A stretch of DNA of 32,271 bases from Euzebya sp. (GCF_964222135.1 NZ_CAXQBR010000035.1:1-32271), one strand, 5' to 3'; shown: positions 8,014 to 15,866, counted from the first letter of the stretch. Numbers and translations are program-made. Notes: generated by a model not told the origin, from the sequence alone.

Positions 8014-9327
8014 ATGCGTCTCGCCACCGACGGCGAGGTGGCGGTCGTGATCGATCCCCAGCGGGACCACGACCGCGTGCTGGCGATCACCGGGGCCCGC
8101 GGCCTGCGGATCACCCACGTCCTCGAGACCCACATCCACAACGACTACGTGACGGGCGGGTACGCGCTGGCCCGGGAGGTCGGCGCCACCTACGTGGTGT
8201 CCGCTGGGGACGAGGTCGCGTACGACCGCGTACCGGCGGAGGACGGTGACGTGCTCCAGGCCGGGCGCATGCAGATCCGCGTGCTGTCCACCCCCGGCCA
8301 CACGTTCACGCACCTCTCCTACGCCATCGCCGTCGGCGACGAGGCGCCCGCGGTCTTCTCGGGCGGGTCGCTGCTGTACGGCTCCACCGGACGGCCGGAC
8401 CTCCTCGGGACCGAGCACGCCCAGGCGCTCGCCCGCGCGCAGCACCGCTCGGCCCACCGCCTGCTCGACGAGCTCCCCCGCGCCGCCGCGCTGTTCCCCA
8501 CCCACGGCTTCGGCAGCTTCTACTCGGCCACCCAGTCCGAGGAGGACTCCTCCACCCTCGAGCGCGAAGCCGCCACCAACCCGGCGCTGACCACCGACGA
8601 GGACGCCTTCGTCGCCGAGATCCTGGCCGGTCTGGACGCCTACCCGGCCTACTACGCCCACATGGCGCCGGCCAACGCCGCCGGGCCGGCCGCCCCCGAC
8701 CTGTCACCGCCGACGCCGGCCGAACCCGCCGAGATCCGACGGCGGCTCGACGCCGGCGAGTGGGTGGTCGACCTCCGCACCCGGACGGCCTTCTCGACCG
8801 GGCACGTGCGGGGCACGATCAACCTCGGGCTCGACGGCAGCTTCATCACCTACCTCGGGTGGCTGATCCCCTGGGGCACCCCCGTGACGCTGCTGGCGGA
8901 GACCGCCGAGGACGTCGCGCAGGTCCAGCGCGACATGGCCCGGATCGGCATCGACCGACCGGCGGCAGCCGCGACCGGAGGTCCGGCGGACTGGACCGGC
9001 GGCGCGGTCCTCGACCAGCAGTCCACCGCGACGTTCGCCGACCTCGCTGCGGCCGCGGTGCGGCCGGTCGTCCTCGACGTCCGCCGCGACCTCGAGCGGC
9101 AGGGGTCCCACCTCCCCGGGTCCCTGCACATCCCCCTGCAGGACCTCCTCGCGCGCCTCGACGAGGTCCCCGAGGACGTCGAGGTCTGGGTGCACTGCGC
9201 CGCGGGGTACCGCGCGTCGCTCGCCGCCTCGCTGCTGCGCCGCGCCGGCCGGCGGACCGTCCTGGTCGACGACGAGTTCGACCGCGCGGTGGCGCTCGGG
9301 TTGACGACCACCGTCGCCGCCGCCTGA
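8014..9327 (+). CDS. MBL-fold hydrolase with two rhodanese domains
   Basis: This 437-residue protein resembles persulfide-dioxygenase-like MBL-rhodanese fusions. The MBL domain (about 1-230) has 'VVIDPQRD', the metal motif 'THIHNDYVTGG', 'STPGHTFTHLSY', 'SGGSLLYGSTGRPDL' and 'PTHGFGSFY'. A first rhodanese domain (about 245-330) has 'VVDLRTRTAFSTGHVRGTINL' but no visible active-site Cys. A second (about 350-437) has the loop 'CAAGYRA' with Cys and so could be active. The likely role is oxidation or transfer of sulfane sulfur from glutathione- or low-molecular-weight-thiol persulfides. The start is uncertain: ATG 8014 lies inside a -10-like TACAAT and lacks a ribosome-binding site. In-frame GTG 7984 and ATG 7987 are alternatives that would add 9-10 residues. 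The TauE-like gene follows after 33 bp. Confidence 0.85.
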   Translation: MRLATDGEVAVVIDPQRDHDRVLAITGARGLRITHVLETHIHNDYVTGGYALAREVGATYVVSAGDEVAYDRVPAEDGDVLQAGRMQIRVLSTPGHTFTHLSYAIAVGDEAPAVFSGGSLLYGSTGRPDLLGTEHAQALARAQHRSAHRLLDELPRAAALFPTHGFGSFYSATQSEEDSSTLEREAATNPALTTDEDAFVAEILAGLDAYPAYYAHMAPANAAGPAAPDLSPPTPAEPAEIRRRLDAGEWVVDLRTRTAFSTGHVRGTINLGLDGSFITYLGWLIPWGTPVTLLAETAEDVAQVQRDMARIGIDRPAAAATGGPADWTGGAVLDQQSTATFADLAAAAVRPVVLDVRRDLERQGSHLPGSLHIPLQDLLARLDEVPEDVEVWVHCAAGYRASLAASLLRRAGRRTVLVDDEFDRAVALGLTTTVAAA

Positions 9328-9360
9328 CCACCGCTCCCGACCGACACCGGAGGAGACCCC

Positions 9361-10098
9361 ATGCGCATCGCACCTGCCCAGCTCCGCAGCCGCGACAGCT
9401 CCCGCATCCTCGACGTCCGCACCCCCGCGGAGTTCGGGTCCCTGCACATCCCGGTCGCGCAGCTGGCCGAGGGCGGCATCACGTCCTGGGAGCGGGACGG
9501 CGGCGGACGTCTCGCGGAGTACATCCCGGGCACCTGGCTGCTGATCGCCTTCGGCGTGATGATGGCCGTCACCGCGGTCGCGATGCTCCGTGGTCGGACG
9601 GAGGTCGATGCCGCAGGGGCGCCTCGTGAGCTGCCGGTCGGCAAGGTGGTCGTCGAGGGCGTCGTGGTCGGCCTCGTGACCGGTCTCGTCGGGGCCGGCG
9701 GCGGGTTCCTGGTCGTCCCCGCCCTGGCGCTCCTGGGCGGGTTGCCGATGTCCGCGGCGGTCGGCACCTCCCTCGTCGTCATCTCGATGAAGTCACTGGC
9801 CGGCCTGGCCGGCTACCTCCACAGCGTGAGCATCGACTGGCCGCTCGCCGCCGGCGTCATCGCCGCCGCGATCGTCGGCAGCGTCATCGGCGAGCGGGTC
9901 GTCCGCCGCGTCAGCCAGGAGCAGCTTCGAGTCGCCTTCGGCTGGTTCGTGGTGGTGATGGCCGTCGTCGTGCTCGGCCGCGAGCTGCCCGCGTGGATCG
10001 TGACGTCGCCGATCACCTGGGCGGCGGTGGCCCTCACCGCGCTGGTGGTGCTGGTCGCCCGACGGTCGCCCGCGGCTGGCACGGACGCCGGCCGCTGA
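9361..10098 (+). CDS. Rhodanese N-terminus fused to C-terminal half of TauE/SafE permease
   Basis: The 245-residue ORF begins like a rhodanese: residues 1-35 include 'RILDVRTPAEFGSLHIPVAQL'. Near residues 40-50 it switches to 'RLAEYIPGTWLLIAFGVMM', the fourth helix of a TauE/SafE sulfite/anion exporter. The rest matches the second TauE repeat: 'GLVTGLVGAGGGFLVVPALALLGG', 'AVGTSLVVISMKSLAGLAGYL', then helices near 155-180, 190-210 and 217-235. A full TauE has two repeats, and the first is missing here, as are the rhodanese core and its Cys. The ATG has a good ribosome-binding site (GGAGGAG). I infer an in-frame deletion that joined two neighbouring genes, or an assembly collapse. Transport function is doubtful. 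Confidence 0.75.
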   Translation: MRIAPAQLRSRDSSRILDVRTPAEFGSLHIPVAQLAEGGITSWERDGGGRLAEYIPGTWLLIAFGVMMAVTAVAMLRGRTEVDAAGAPRELPVGKVVVEGVVVGLVTGLVGAGGGFLVVPALALLGGLPMSAAVGTSLVVISMKSLAGLAGYLHSVSIDWPLAAGVIAAAIVGSVIGERVVRRVSQEQLRVAFGWFVVVMAVVVLGRELPAWIVTSPITWAAVALTALVVLVARRSPAAGTDAGR

Positions 10099-10632
10099 TC
10101 ATCCGCCGTCCGCCGGCGGGTCGCCGCGCGAGGCCCAACGGGCCCACCCGCCGGCCACGCCGAGCACGAGCGCGGCGAGGCCGGGCAGGACGCCCCACAG
10201 CGCGTCCAGGCCGAGGACGTGGTCGAGCGAGGCGGCACCCGGTCCGGTGATGGCCACGGCGGTGGCGACGACGATCAGGTACCCGTTGAGCTCCCAGCCC
10301 TTCGAGACCGACCAGAACCCGCCGTCGGCGTTGTTGACGAACGCCGCCGTGGTCATCGTGCCGATCATCGCCGCCGCCGCGAACGGGGTGAGCAGCCCGA
10401 GGGCCAGGCCGAGGCCCCCGACGACCTCGCCGCCGCCGGCCATGACCGCGGCGGTCCGGCCGTCGCCGAAGCCGAGGGAGCGGAACCAGCCGGCGGTGCC
10501 GTCGATCCCTCCCCCGCCGAACCAGCCGAAGAGCTTCTGGAAGCCGTGCAGGCTGAACGGCACGCCGACCAGCACGCGCAGGACGAGCAGCCCGACGGCG
10601 GGGTCGGCGAGTCCGACGTCGGCCAGGTCCAT
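10099..10632 (-). CDS. DoxX family membrane protein
   Basis: The protein has 177 residues and four predicted transmembrane helices. The DoxX signature is 'LLVLRVLVGVPFSLHGFQKLFGWFGGGG' in the first helix, then 'VMAGGGEVVGGLGLALGLLTPFAAAAMIGTM' and a final pair of helices. DoxX proteins are inner-membrane proteins, some tied to thiosulfate-quinone or redox systems, most uncharacterised. The ATG at 10632 follows GGGAGG, and a TACGGT -10 box lies at 10686-10681. Its stop abuts the stop of the plus-strand TauE-like gene with no base between, both stops lying within the palindrome TGATCA (10096-10101). A link to sulfur chemistry with the neighbouring rhodanese proteins is inference. Confidence 0.88.
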   Translation of the reverse strand: MDLADVGLADPAVGLLVLRVLVGVPFSLHGFQKLFGWFGGGGIDGTAGWFRSLGFGDGRTAAVMAGGGEVVGGLGLALGLLTPFAAAAMIGTMTTAAFVNNADGGFWSVSKGWELNGYLIVVATAVAITGPGAASLDHVLGLDALWGVLPGLAALVLGVAGGWARWASRGDPPADGG

Positions 10633-10705
10633 CGATGCGCCTCCCGGGATCGCCTGGCGCCCGGTCCGGGCACCGCGGTGACCGTAGCCGCCCGGCGTGC
10701 GAGGG

Positions 10706-11539
10706 TCAGTCGCGGGCCGGCGGCGCCGAGGATCCGCCGAGGAGCCGCCGCGCGTTGCCACCGGTGATGGCATCCAGCACCGCGTCGGGCACCCCCAGCC
10801 CGGCGAGCCGGTCGAGCGCCGCACCCGCGTCCACGGCCACGTTGGGCGCGTCGGACCCGAACAGCAGCCGGTCGCCGAGGCGCACGGCCGTGGCGGCATC
10901 CAGGGCGGGCAGCCGGTCGATCACCGGGGTCAGGTCCGCCCACACGTTCTGGTGGGCATCCATGACGGCGGTGGCTGCCGCCTCCGCCGGGGCGCCGAGG
11001 TGGGCGATCACGAAGGTCGTGGCGGGGTGGCGGGCGGCCGCACGCGCCAGTGGCGCCATCTCGCCGGCGCCGGTGGTCCCGTCGATGGCGTGGCCGGCGT
11101 GCACCACGACGGGCAGGCCGCGGGCGCCGGCCACGTCGAGCGCGCCCGTCAGCGCCGCGTCGTCGGCGTCGTAGCGACCCACCGAGCAGTGCAGCTTCAC
11201 GACACGTGCACCCGCGTCCGCCGCGCGGGCGACGTCACCGGCCGGGTCGGGGTCCCCGGGGTGGGCGGTGCAGCCTGGCACGACCTCGACGGGGTGATCC
11301 GCGAGGTCGCGGGCCAGGGCGACGACAACGGCGTTCAGGTCGGCGGCCACACCGGGTCGGTGCGCGTACGGCAGCGTCCACGCGGACGCGATGCCGACGG
11401 CGGCCAGGCGGTCGAGCACGGTCCGGTGGTCGAGGGGGTACGCCAGCGTCGCCGGCAGGTGCGCGTCGAAGAACCCCCGGATGGCCGCGGCCAGTCGGGC
11501 GGGCAGCAGGTGGGTGTGGGTGTCGACGACCTGTTCCAC
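10706..11539 (-). CDS. Amidohydrolase 2 family TIM-barrel hydrolase
   Basis: The protein has 277 residues and a TIM-barrel metal-dependent hydrolase pattern of the ACMSD/amidohydrolase-2 type. The motifs are 'VDTHTHLLP' (HxH, residues 5-12), 'KLHCSVG', 'VVHAGH', 'IAHLGAP' and 'LLFGSDAPNV' with the metal/catalytic Asp. Family members decarboxylate or hydrolyse small cyclic acids, and the substrate cannot be read from sequence. The GTG start at 11539 lies 14 bp after the cytochrome c stop, so the two genes probably form an operon. The shared transcript does not clarify the role. Confidence 0.85.
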   Translation of the reverse strand: MEQVVDTHTHLLPARLAAAIRGFFDAHLPATLAYPLDHRTVLDRLAAVGIASAWTLPYAHRPGVAADLNAVVVALARDLADHPVEVVPGCTAHPGDPDPAGDVARAADAGARVVKLHCSVGRYDADDAALTGALDVAGARGLPVVVHAGHAIDGTTGAGEMAPLARAAARHPATTFVIAHLGAPAEAAATAVMDAHQNVWADLTPVIDRLPALDAATAVRLGDRLLFGSDAPNVAVDAGAALDRLAGLGVPDAVLDAITGGNARRLLGGSSAPPARD

Positions 11540-11553
11540 GGGCGGCGAGGGGC

Positions 11554-11955
11554 CTACTCGATCAGGCCGGCCTCGCGCTGCTGCGCGCGGACCCAGGCGA
11601 CGATGTCGGCGACGTCGGCGTCGCTCAGGCTCGGTACGGGCGGCATGGGCCCGAAGTCCCAGTGGTGGGCGGGCACGCCGTTGCGCACCGCGGAGAGGAA
11701 CGCCGCGTCCGCGTGGTGGGAGGGGACGTAGATGTCGGACAGGAACGAGGGGCCCCGCGCCGTGCCGCTGGCGTCCTCGCCGTGGCAGACCGCGCAGCTC
11801 CGGGCGTACTGGTCCTCACCGGCGGCGACGTCGCCGGTCCCGGCGAGGACCGGGTTCGGCGCATCGGCGGCCGGCTCCGCCCCTCCCCCTCCACAGCCCG
11901 CGAGGACCACCAGGGCCAGGGCGAGGACCGTCAGCGCAGGCGTGCGGGATCGCAT
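11554..11955 (-). CDS. Lipoprotein c-type cytochrome
   Basis: This 133-residue protein begins with a lipoprotein signal peptide: a hydrophobic stretch at 7-18 and lipobox LAGC with Cys21. A Gly/Ala/Pro linker leads into a single class I cytochrome c domain. The haem site is CAVCH (Cys54, Cys57, His58), and a Met in 'GPMPPVPS' near residue 102 is the likely sixth ligand. 'LSDADVADIVAWVR' is the typical C-terminal helix. It would carry electrons on the outer face of the membrane. The ATG lies 6 nt after a TACCCT -10 box and has no ribosome-binding site, suggesting a leaderless mRNA shared with the amidohydrolase. The GH3 gene ends only 30 bp upstream. Confidence 0.93.
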   Translation of the reverse strand: MRSRTPALTVLALALVVLAGCGGGGAEPAADAPNPVLAGTGDVAAGEDQYARSCAVCHGEDASGTARGPSFLSDIYVPSHHADAAFLSAVRNGVPAHHWDFGPMPPVPSLSDADVADIVAWVRAQQREAGLIE

Positions 11956-11961
11956 GCTCGC

Positions 11962-11967
11962 AGGGTA
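11962..11967 (-). promoter_or_regulatory. -10 box for leaderless cytochrome c mRNA
   Basis: TACCCT on the minus strand ends 6 nt before the cytochrome c ATG (11955). No Shine-Dalgarno sequence is present, and transcription is predicted to begin at the start codon. Confidence 0.4.
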
Positions 11968-11985
11968 GCGATGGCGCGACCCACC

Positions 11986-14900
11986 TCATGCAGGTCGGCG
12001 CAGCTGGTCCGCGATGACAGCCTCCACACCCGAGCTGATCGCCGCCGGCCCACCGGCGATGCGGACGGCGGCGAGGCCGTCGGCGTGCGCGGCCAGCCAG
12101 TCGCGGCTCGCCGCGCCCCCGTCGGGGTCCTGGCCGTCGACCAGCAGGACCAGCCCGGCGGCGGCACCCGCGGACAGGCCGTCTGGCCAGTCGCGCCCCG
12201 TCGCCAGCCACCCGACGTCCGACGCCGCCCCGTCGGCGATCGCCGCATCGGCCGCGGCGGCGGAGGTGGCGTAGCGGTCCCCGCCGGCGATGCGGCTGAC
12301 GTCGCCGGCCCGCTCGTCGACCTCCGCGGCCACGTCGTCGGACACCGCGTCCGTGCCGCCGACGATCCGGACGTCGACGTCGTCGTCGAGCCTGGCCGCC
12401 GTGGCAGCCGGCAGCGCGTCCCGCGTGGCCAGGAGGATGGGGTCGGCGAGGGCGCCAGCGCTCAGCGCGTCCGGCCACCCGCGACCGGGGTCGGCGTGCG
12501 CCCCCTCCACGAGGGTGACCCTGCCGGTCGGGGGCAGCTCGTCGACGACCAGGCCCGCCGTGGCGAACCGGTCCTCGCCCCCGACGCGCCGCCAGGTGAT
12601 GCCCTCCGCCTCGAGGTCGTCGGTGACCTGTGACGAGACGGCCGCCTCGCCGCCGAGCACCACGACCTCCCGGGTCCCGCGGTCGCGCAGCGCGCTCGCG
12701 GCCGCTGCGGACAGGCCGTCCGGGGCGGTCAGCAGCAGCGGTGCGTCGAGGTGGGCGGCGAGCGGCACGCCGGCCAGTGCGTCGGCGTAGCCCGCAGCGG
12801 TCGCGAGGACGGCGACGTCCGCGTCTCGGTCCGACGCCCCGGCGATCGCGGCGGCGGTGGCGACGCGGTCCGGACCGCCGTGGCGGGTGATCGACGTGCC
12901 GATCGGGGCCGCCTCGGGGCACTCGGCGTCGATGGCGAGGACGGCCTCGTCGACGATGTCGCGGGACGACCGGCCCAGTCGGATGCCGTAGCAGCCCGGC
13001 GCGACGCGCCAGTCACCGGACCCGACGTCGTAGTAGGAGAGGTCCCGCTCGTCCAGGGCGAGGGTCACCGTCGCCGTCTCGCCCGGCGCCAGGTCGAGCC
13101 GGGCGGTGCCCTTCAGCTGCTGGGGCGGCTGGACGACGTCGTCGCTCGGCTGGGGCATGGCGACGTAGACCTGCGGGACGGCCCACCCGCGGCGGTCGCC
13201 GGTGTTGGTCACCGTGAAGGTGATCGTCGCGCCGGCCGCGGACCCGGGCGCGCGGGAGAGGCTGAGCTCGGAGTGGTCGAACGTCGTGTAGCTGAGCCCG
13301 TGGCCGAACGCGAACGCGGGCTCGATGTCGTTGGCGTCGAAGTGGCGGTAGCCGATCAGCACACCCTCGGAGTAGATGGCGGTCTCGGCCACCCCTGGGT
13401 ACCGCGTGGGATCACCCGCGGTGGGCAGGTCGTCTGCGGAGTCGGGGAACGTCGCCGGCAACCTCCCGCCGGGGTCGACGTCGCCGAACAGCACGCGGGC
13501 GAGGGCCGTGCCGCCGTTCTGGCCCGGGTACCACATCTGCAGGATCGCGGCGACGTCGTCGCGCCACGGGGTGAGCACCGGCCCGCCTGCCTGGAGGACC
13601 GCGACGGTCCGCTCCTGGGCGGCCCCGACGGCGCTGATCAGCGCGTCCCGGTCGATCCCGTCGGTCTGGTCGGCGTCGAGCGTCGGCGCGGACTTGTCCC
13701 TCCCCTCGGTCATCGCGTCGCCCACCACGACGAGGGCGACGTCGGCAGCCGCAGCCACCTCCGCCGCGGCGGCGGGGTCGCTGCCGTCGTGGGTCACGAC
13801 ACGGTCGCCGCCCAGCCGCTCGACGAGGGCGTCGAGGGGCGTCGTGGTCGTGTACGCGTCGATCGCCGACGACCCGCCGCCGTCACGGATCACGTCGGCC
13901 TCCGGTCCGATCACCGCGAGGGTCCCGATGGCGTCGGCGTCGAGCGGCAGCAGGTTGCCGTCGTTGCGGAGAAGGACCATCCCCTCGGCGGCGAGGTCCG
14001 CGGCGACCTCGTGGTGGGCCGCGGTGTCGATGCGGGACTCGTCCTCGACGTACGGGGCGCGGTCGAAGACGCCGAAGGCGAACATCGTGCGGAGGATCCG
14101 GTGGACGTGGAGGTCGATCACGTCGATGGTCACGGCCCCGGTCGCCAGGGCCGCCTGGAGGGCGACGGGGTTGTAGACGAGGCCGGGCCAGATGTCGAGG
14201 TCCAGACCCGCCTGCAGCGACGCGACCGTGTCCTTCGCGGCGCCGTAGTCGGTCAGGACGAACCCCTCGAACCCCCAGTCCTCGCGGAGCACCTCGGTCA
14301 GCAGGAACTCGTTCTGGCAGGCGTAGTCGCCGTTCACCCGGTTGTAGGCGCACATCACCGTCCCGACGCCGCCGTCGCGGACGGCGGCCTCGAACGGCGG
14401 CAGGTAGATCTCGCGCATGGTCCGCTCGTCGACCTGGGCGTCGAGCGTCATGCGGCTGCCGATCACCCCGACGCCGATCGGGGCGCCGGGCACCGACACG
14501 CCGATGCCTTCCTGGTTGTTGACGGCGTAGTGCTTGACGTTGCCGATGACGCCCTCGGACTGCACCCCGCGGGTCCAGTGCTCGGCCATCAGCGCGGCGA
14601 GGTGGGGGTCCTCGCCGAAGTACTCGAACGTCCGGCCGTTGACGGGGGTGCGGAGCATGTTGACGGCGGGTGCGAACACCACGTCGTTGCCCTTGTTGCG
14701 CACCTCGTCGCCGATGACCGCGGCGTGGCGCGCCGCGGCCTCGGGCGAGAAGGTGGAGGCGAGCGACATCGGCGAGGGCATCTGGGTGGCCTGGCCCTGG
14801 CGCGTCCCGACGGGTCCGTCGGAGAAGTGGAGGGTCGGGATGCCGAGCCGCTCGATCCCCTCGCTGGTACCCGTGTGGGTGCCCTCCTGCCCTGCGGCGC

Positions 14901-15117
14901 CGGCGAGCTCCTCACCGGCGAGCAGCGAGATCTTCTCCTCGGTGGTCATCGCGGCGAGCAGCAGGTCGGCCCGCTCGTCCGGGCCGAGCGACGGGTCGCA
15001 CCACGGGCGGTCGGTGGGGTCGGCGCAGGGGCTCGTCGGCTCCTGCGCGGACGCCGGGACGACGGGGAGGGCGGTGAGGGTCAGGGCGAGCAGGACGGCT
15101 GCGATGCGGCGGGTCAT
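11986..15117 (-). CDS. Secreted GH3 glycosidase with CWB2 cell-wall anchor
   Basis: The 1,043-residue exported enzyme begins with a signal peptide (cleavage after 'VVPASA'). The GH3 N-terminal barrel (about 50-330) has 'HFSDGPVGTR', 'FEYFGEDPHLA', 'KHYAVNNQE' and the nucleophile segment 'GFVLTDYGA' with Asp near 290, where the family usually has SDW. The GH3 C-terminal domain (about 370-610, 'GMVLLRNDGNLLPL', 'WYPGQNGGTALARVLFGDVDPGGRLPATF', 'FGHGLSYTTF') and a fibronectin III-like domain (about 640-715) follow. Residues 740-1043 hold three CWB2 repeats ('RVATAAAIA', 'RFATAGLVV', 'RYATSAAAA', each ending in an 'VVLGG/RIVGG' strand). It probably is a beta-glucosidase-like enzyme displayed on the cell wall. 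ATG 15117 is chosen for its ribosome-binding site (GAGGAG) and the signal peptide. The substrate is unknown. Confidence 0.93.
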   Translation of the reverse strand: MTRRIAAVLLALTLTALPVVPASAQEPTSPCADPTDRPWCDPSLGPDERADLLLAAMTTEEKISLLAGEELAGAAGQEGTHTGTSEGIERLGIPTLHFSDGPVGTRQGQATQMPSPMSLASTFSPEAAARHAAVIGDEVRNKGNDVVFAPAVNMLRTPVNGRTFEYFGEDPHLAALMAEHWTRGVQSEGVIGNVKHYAVNNQEGIGVSVPGAPIGVGVIGSRMTLDAQVDERTMREIYLPPFEAAVRDGGVGTVMCAYNRVNGDYACQNEFLLTEVLREDWGFEGFVLTDYGAAKDTVASLQAGLDLDIWPGLVYNPVALQAALATGAVTIDVIDLHVHRILRTMFAFGVFDRAPYVEDESRIDTAAHHEVAADLAAEGMVLLRNDGNLLPLDADAIGTLAVIGPEADVIRDGGGSSAIDAYTTTTPLDALVERLGGDRVVTHDGSDPAAAAEVAAAADVALVVVGDAMTEGRDKSAPTLDADQTDGIDRDALISAVGAAQERTVAVLQAGGPVLTPWRDDVAAILQMWYPGQNGGTALARVLFGDVDPGGRLPATFPDSADDLPTAGDPTRYPGVAETAIYSEGVLIGYRHFDANDIEPAFAFGHGLSYTTFDHSELSLSRAPGSAAGATITFTVTNTGDRRGWAVPQVYVAMPQPSDDVVQPPQQLKGTARLDLAPGETATVTLALDERDLSYYDVGSGDWRVAPGCYGIRLGRSSRDIVDEAVLAIDAECPEAAPIGTSITRHGGPDRVATAAAIAGASDRDADVAVLATAAGYADALAGVPLAAHLDAPLLLTAPDGLSAAAASALRDRGTREVVVLGGEAAVSSQVTDDLEAEGITWRRVGGEDRFATAGLVVDELPPTGRVTLVEGAHADPGRGWPDALSAGALADPILLATRDALPAATAARLDDDVDVRIVGGTDAVSDDVAAEVDERAGDVSRIAGGDRYATSAAAADAAIADGAASDVGWLATGRDWPDGLSAGAAAGLVLLVDGQDPDGGAASRDWLAAHADGLAAVRIAGGPAAISSGVEAVIADQLRRPA

Positions 15118-15201
15118 CGGCGGGTGGCTCCTCGGCGTGGATCGGTCGGTCTCCGCGATGAAGTGGTTCGACGTCTCCACTTGCCGGTCCTGCCGGGTGC
15201 G

Positions 15202-15633
15202 TCAGAAGAAGCGCTGCACGAGCGCGGCGACCTCCGCAGGGTCCGTCACCTCCTCACGCAGCCGGAAGAACTCGTCGAGGTGGCCCGGGGTGATGATGAA
15301 GAGGATCGTCGCGGGCCCGTCGATCGACCGGAACGTGTGGGTCCGGCCGCGTGGGAGGAAGAACGTCGTGCCGGGACCGCCGGTCCAGACCTCGTCGTCG
15401 CACTCGGCCTGCACGGTGCCGTCGAGGACGACGATCGTCTCGTCCTCGCGGGTGTGGCGGTGCGGTGGCGGGCCCTGGCCGTCGACGACGGTGCGGTAGA
15501 TCGCCAGGCTGCCGGCGGTGGAGCGGTCCGAGCACTTCACCTCGGGTCCGCGGCCGTCCACGCCCTCGTCGGGTGCGAGCGCGTAGCCGGGGATCGGGGC
15601 GGAGGGGTCGGGGTGGTCGGTGTGTGGGGGCAT
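15202..15633 (-). CDS. Cupin domain protein
   Basis: The protein has 143 residues with a single conserved cupin barrel. The metal-binding cupin 1 motif is 'PPPHRHTREDETIVVLDG' and cupin 2 is 'FLPRGRTHTFRS'. A C-terminal helix ('DEFFRLREEV', 'VAALVQRFF') is typical of small cupins resembling quercetin dioxygenase. No specific substrate can be given. The ATG at 15633 follows GAGAGGA. The stop lies 84 bp before the GH3 start on the same strand, so the two may be co-transcribed. An 8-codon ORF with a strong ribosome-binding site and a 23-bp palindrome lie upstream and suggest leader-mediated control. Confidence 0.88.
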   Translation of the reverse strand: MPPHTDHPDPSAPIPGYALAPDEGVDGRGPEVKCSDRSTAGSLAIYRTVVDGQGPPPHRHTREDETIVVLDGTVQAECDDEVWTGGPGTTFFLPRGRTHTFRSIDGPATILFIITPGHLDEFFRLREEVTDPAEVAALVQRFF

Positions 15634-15686
15634 GGTGAGGTGGTCCTCTCGGAGGTGGACCGGCGCGCGACGCGTCGCCGGTGGGA

Positions 15687-15709
15687 GCGCACCCCGGTCC
15701 GGGGTGCGC
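15687..15709. promoter_or_regulatory. 23-bp perfect palindrome upstream of cupin
   Basis: Arms 15687-15697 and 15699-15709 are perfectly complementary around one base (in RNA, 10 bp with a 3-nt loop). It lies 54 bp upstream of the cupin start and 14 bp after the short leader ORF. It could be an operator, or a transcript hairpin acting as attenuator or terminator. No T-run follows. Confidence 0.5.
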
Positions 15710-15723
15710 GGATCACGACGCGC

Positions 15724-15750
15724 TCAGGCGTCCCCGCGACGTGGGTGCAT
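15724..15750 (-). CDS. Possible 8-codon leader peptide upstream of cupin
   Basis: The minus strand has a near-ideal ribosome-binding site (GAGGAGGT at 15763-15756), a 5-nt spacer, then ATG and codons for MHPRRGDA followed by TGA. A perfect palindrome follows 14 bp later and then the cupin gene. The arrangement resembles ribosome-dependent attenuators. It lacks the Cys-rich hallmark of known actinobacterial cysteine leader peptides; it has two consecutive Arg codons. The site is visible in sequence, but translation and regulation are inference. Confidence 0.4.
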   Translation of the reverse strand: MHPRRGDA

Positions 15751-15851
15751 CGTGGACCTCCTCACTCCGGCGCCTCCATGCCGCCGACGTCCAACCCGTC
15801 GCCGGCACGCGACACGGCCACCATTGGACGCCGGCCGGGCAGGCGTGTCAA

Positions 15852-15857
15852 TAGACT
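15852..15857 (+). promoter_or_regulatory. -10 box for leaderless hydrolase mRNA
   Basis: TAGACT ends 9 nt before the ATG at 15867, with no Shine-Dalgarno sequence between them. The TTGGAC at 15824-15829 is too far (22 nt) to be a standard -35. Confidence 0.4.
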
Positions 15858-15866
15858 CCCGCGACC

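Noticed and set aside
10706-11539. The amidohydrolase as a hut or HutG-like enzyme
   Set aside because: Its motifs are of the amidohydrolase-2 TIM barrel, unlike HutG, and it is co-oriented with cytochrome c far from the hut operon.
15118-15180. GTG 15180 as start of the GH3 protein
   Set aside because: It would put 21 polar residues before a normal signal peptide; ATG 15117 has GAGGAG upstream.
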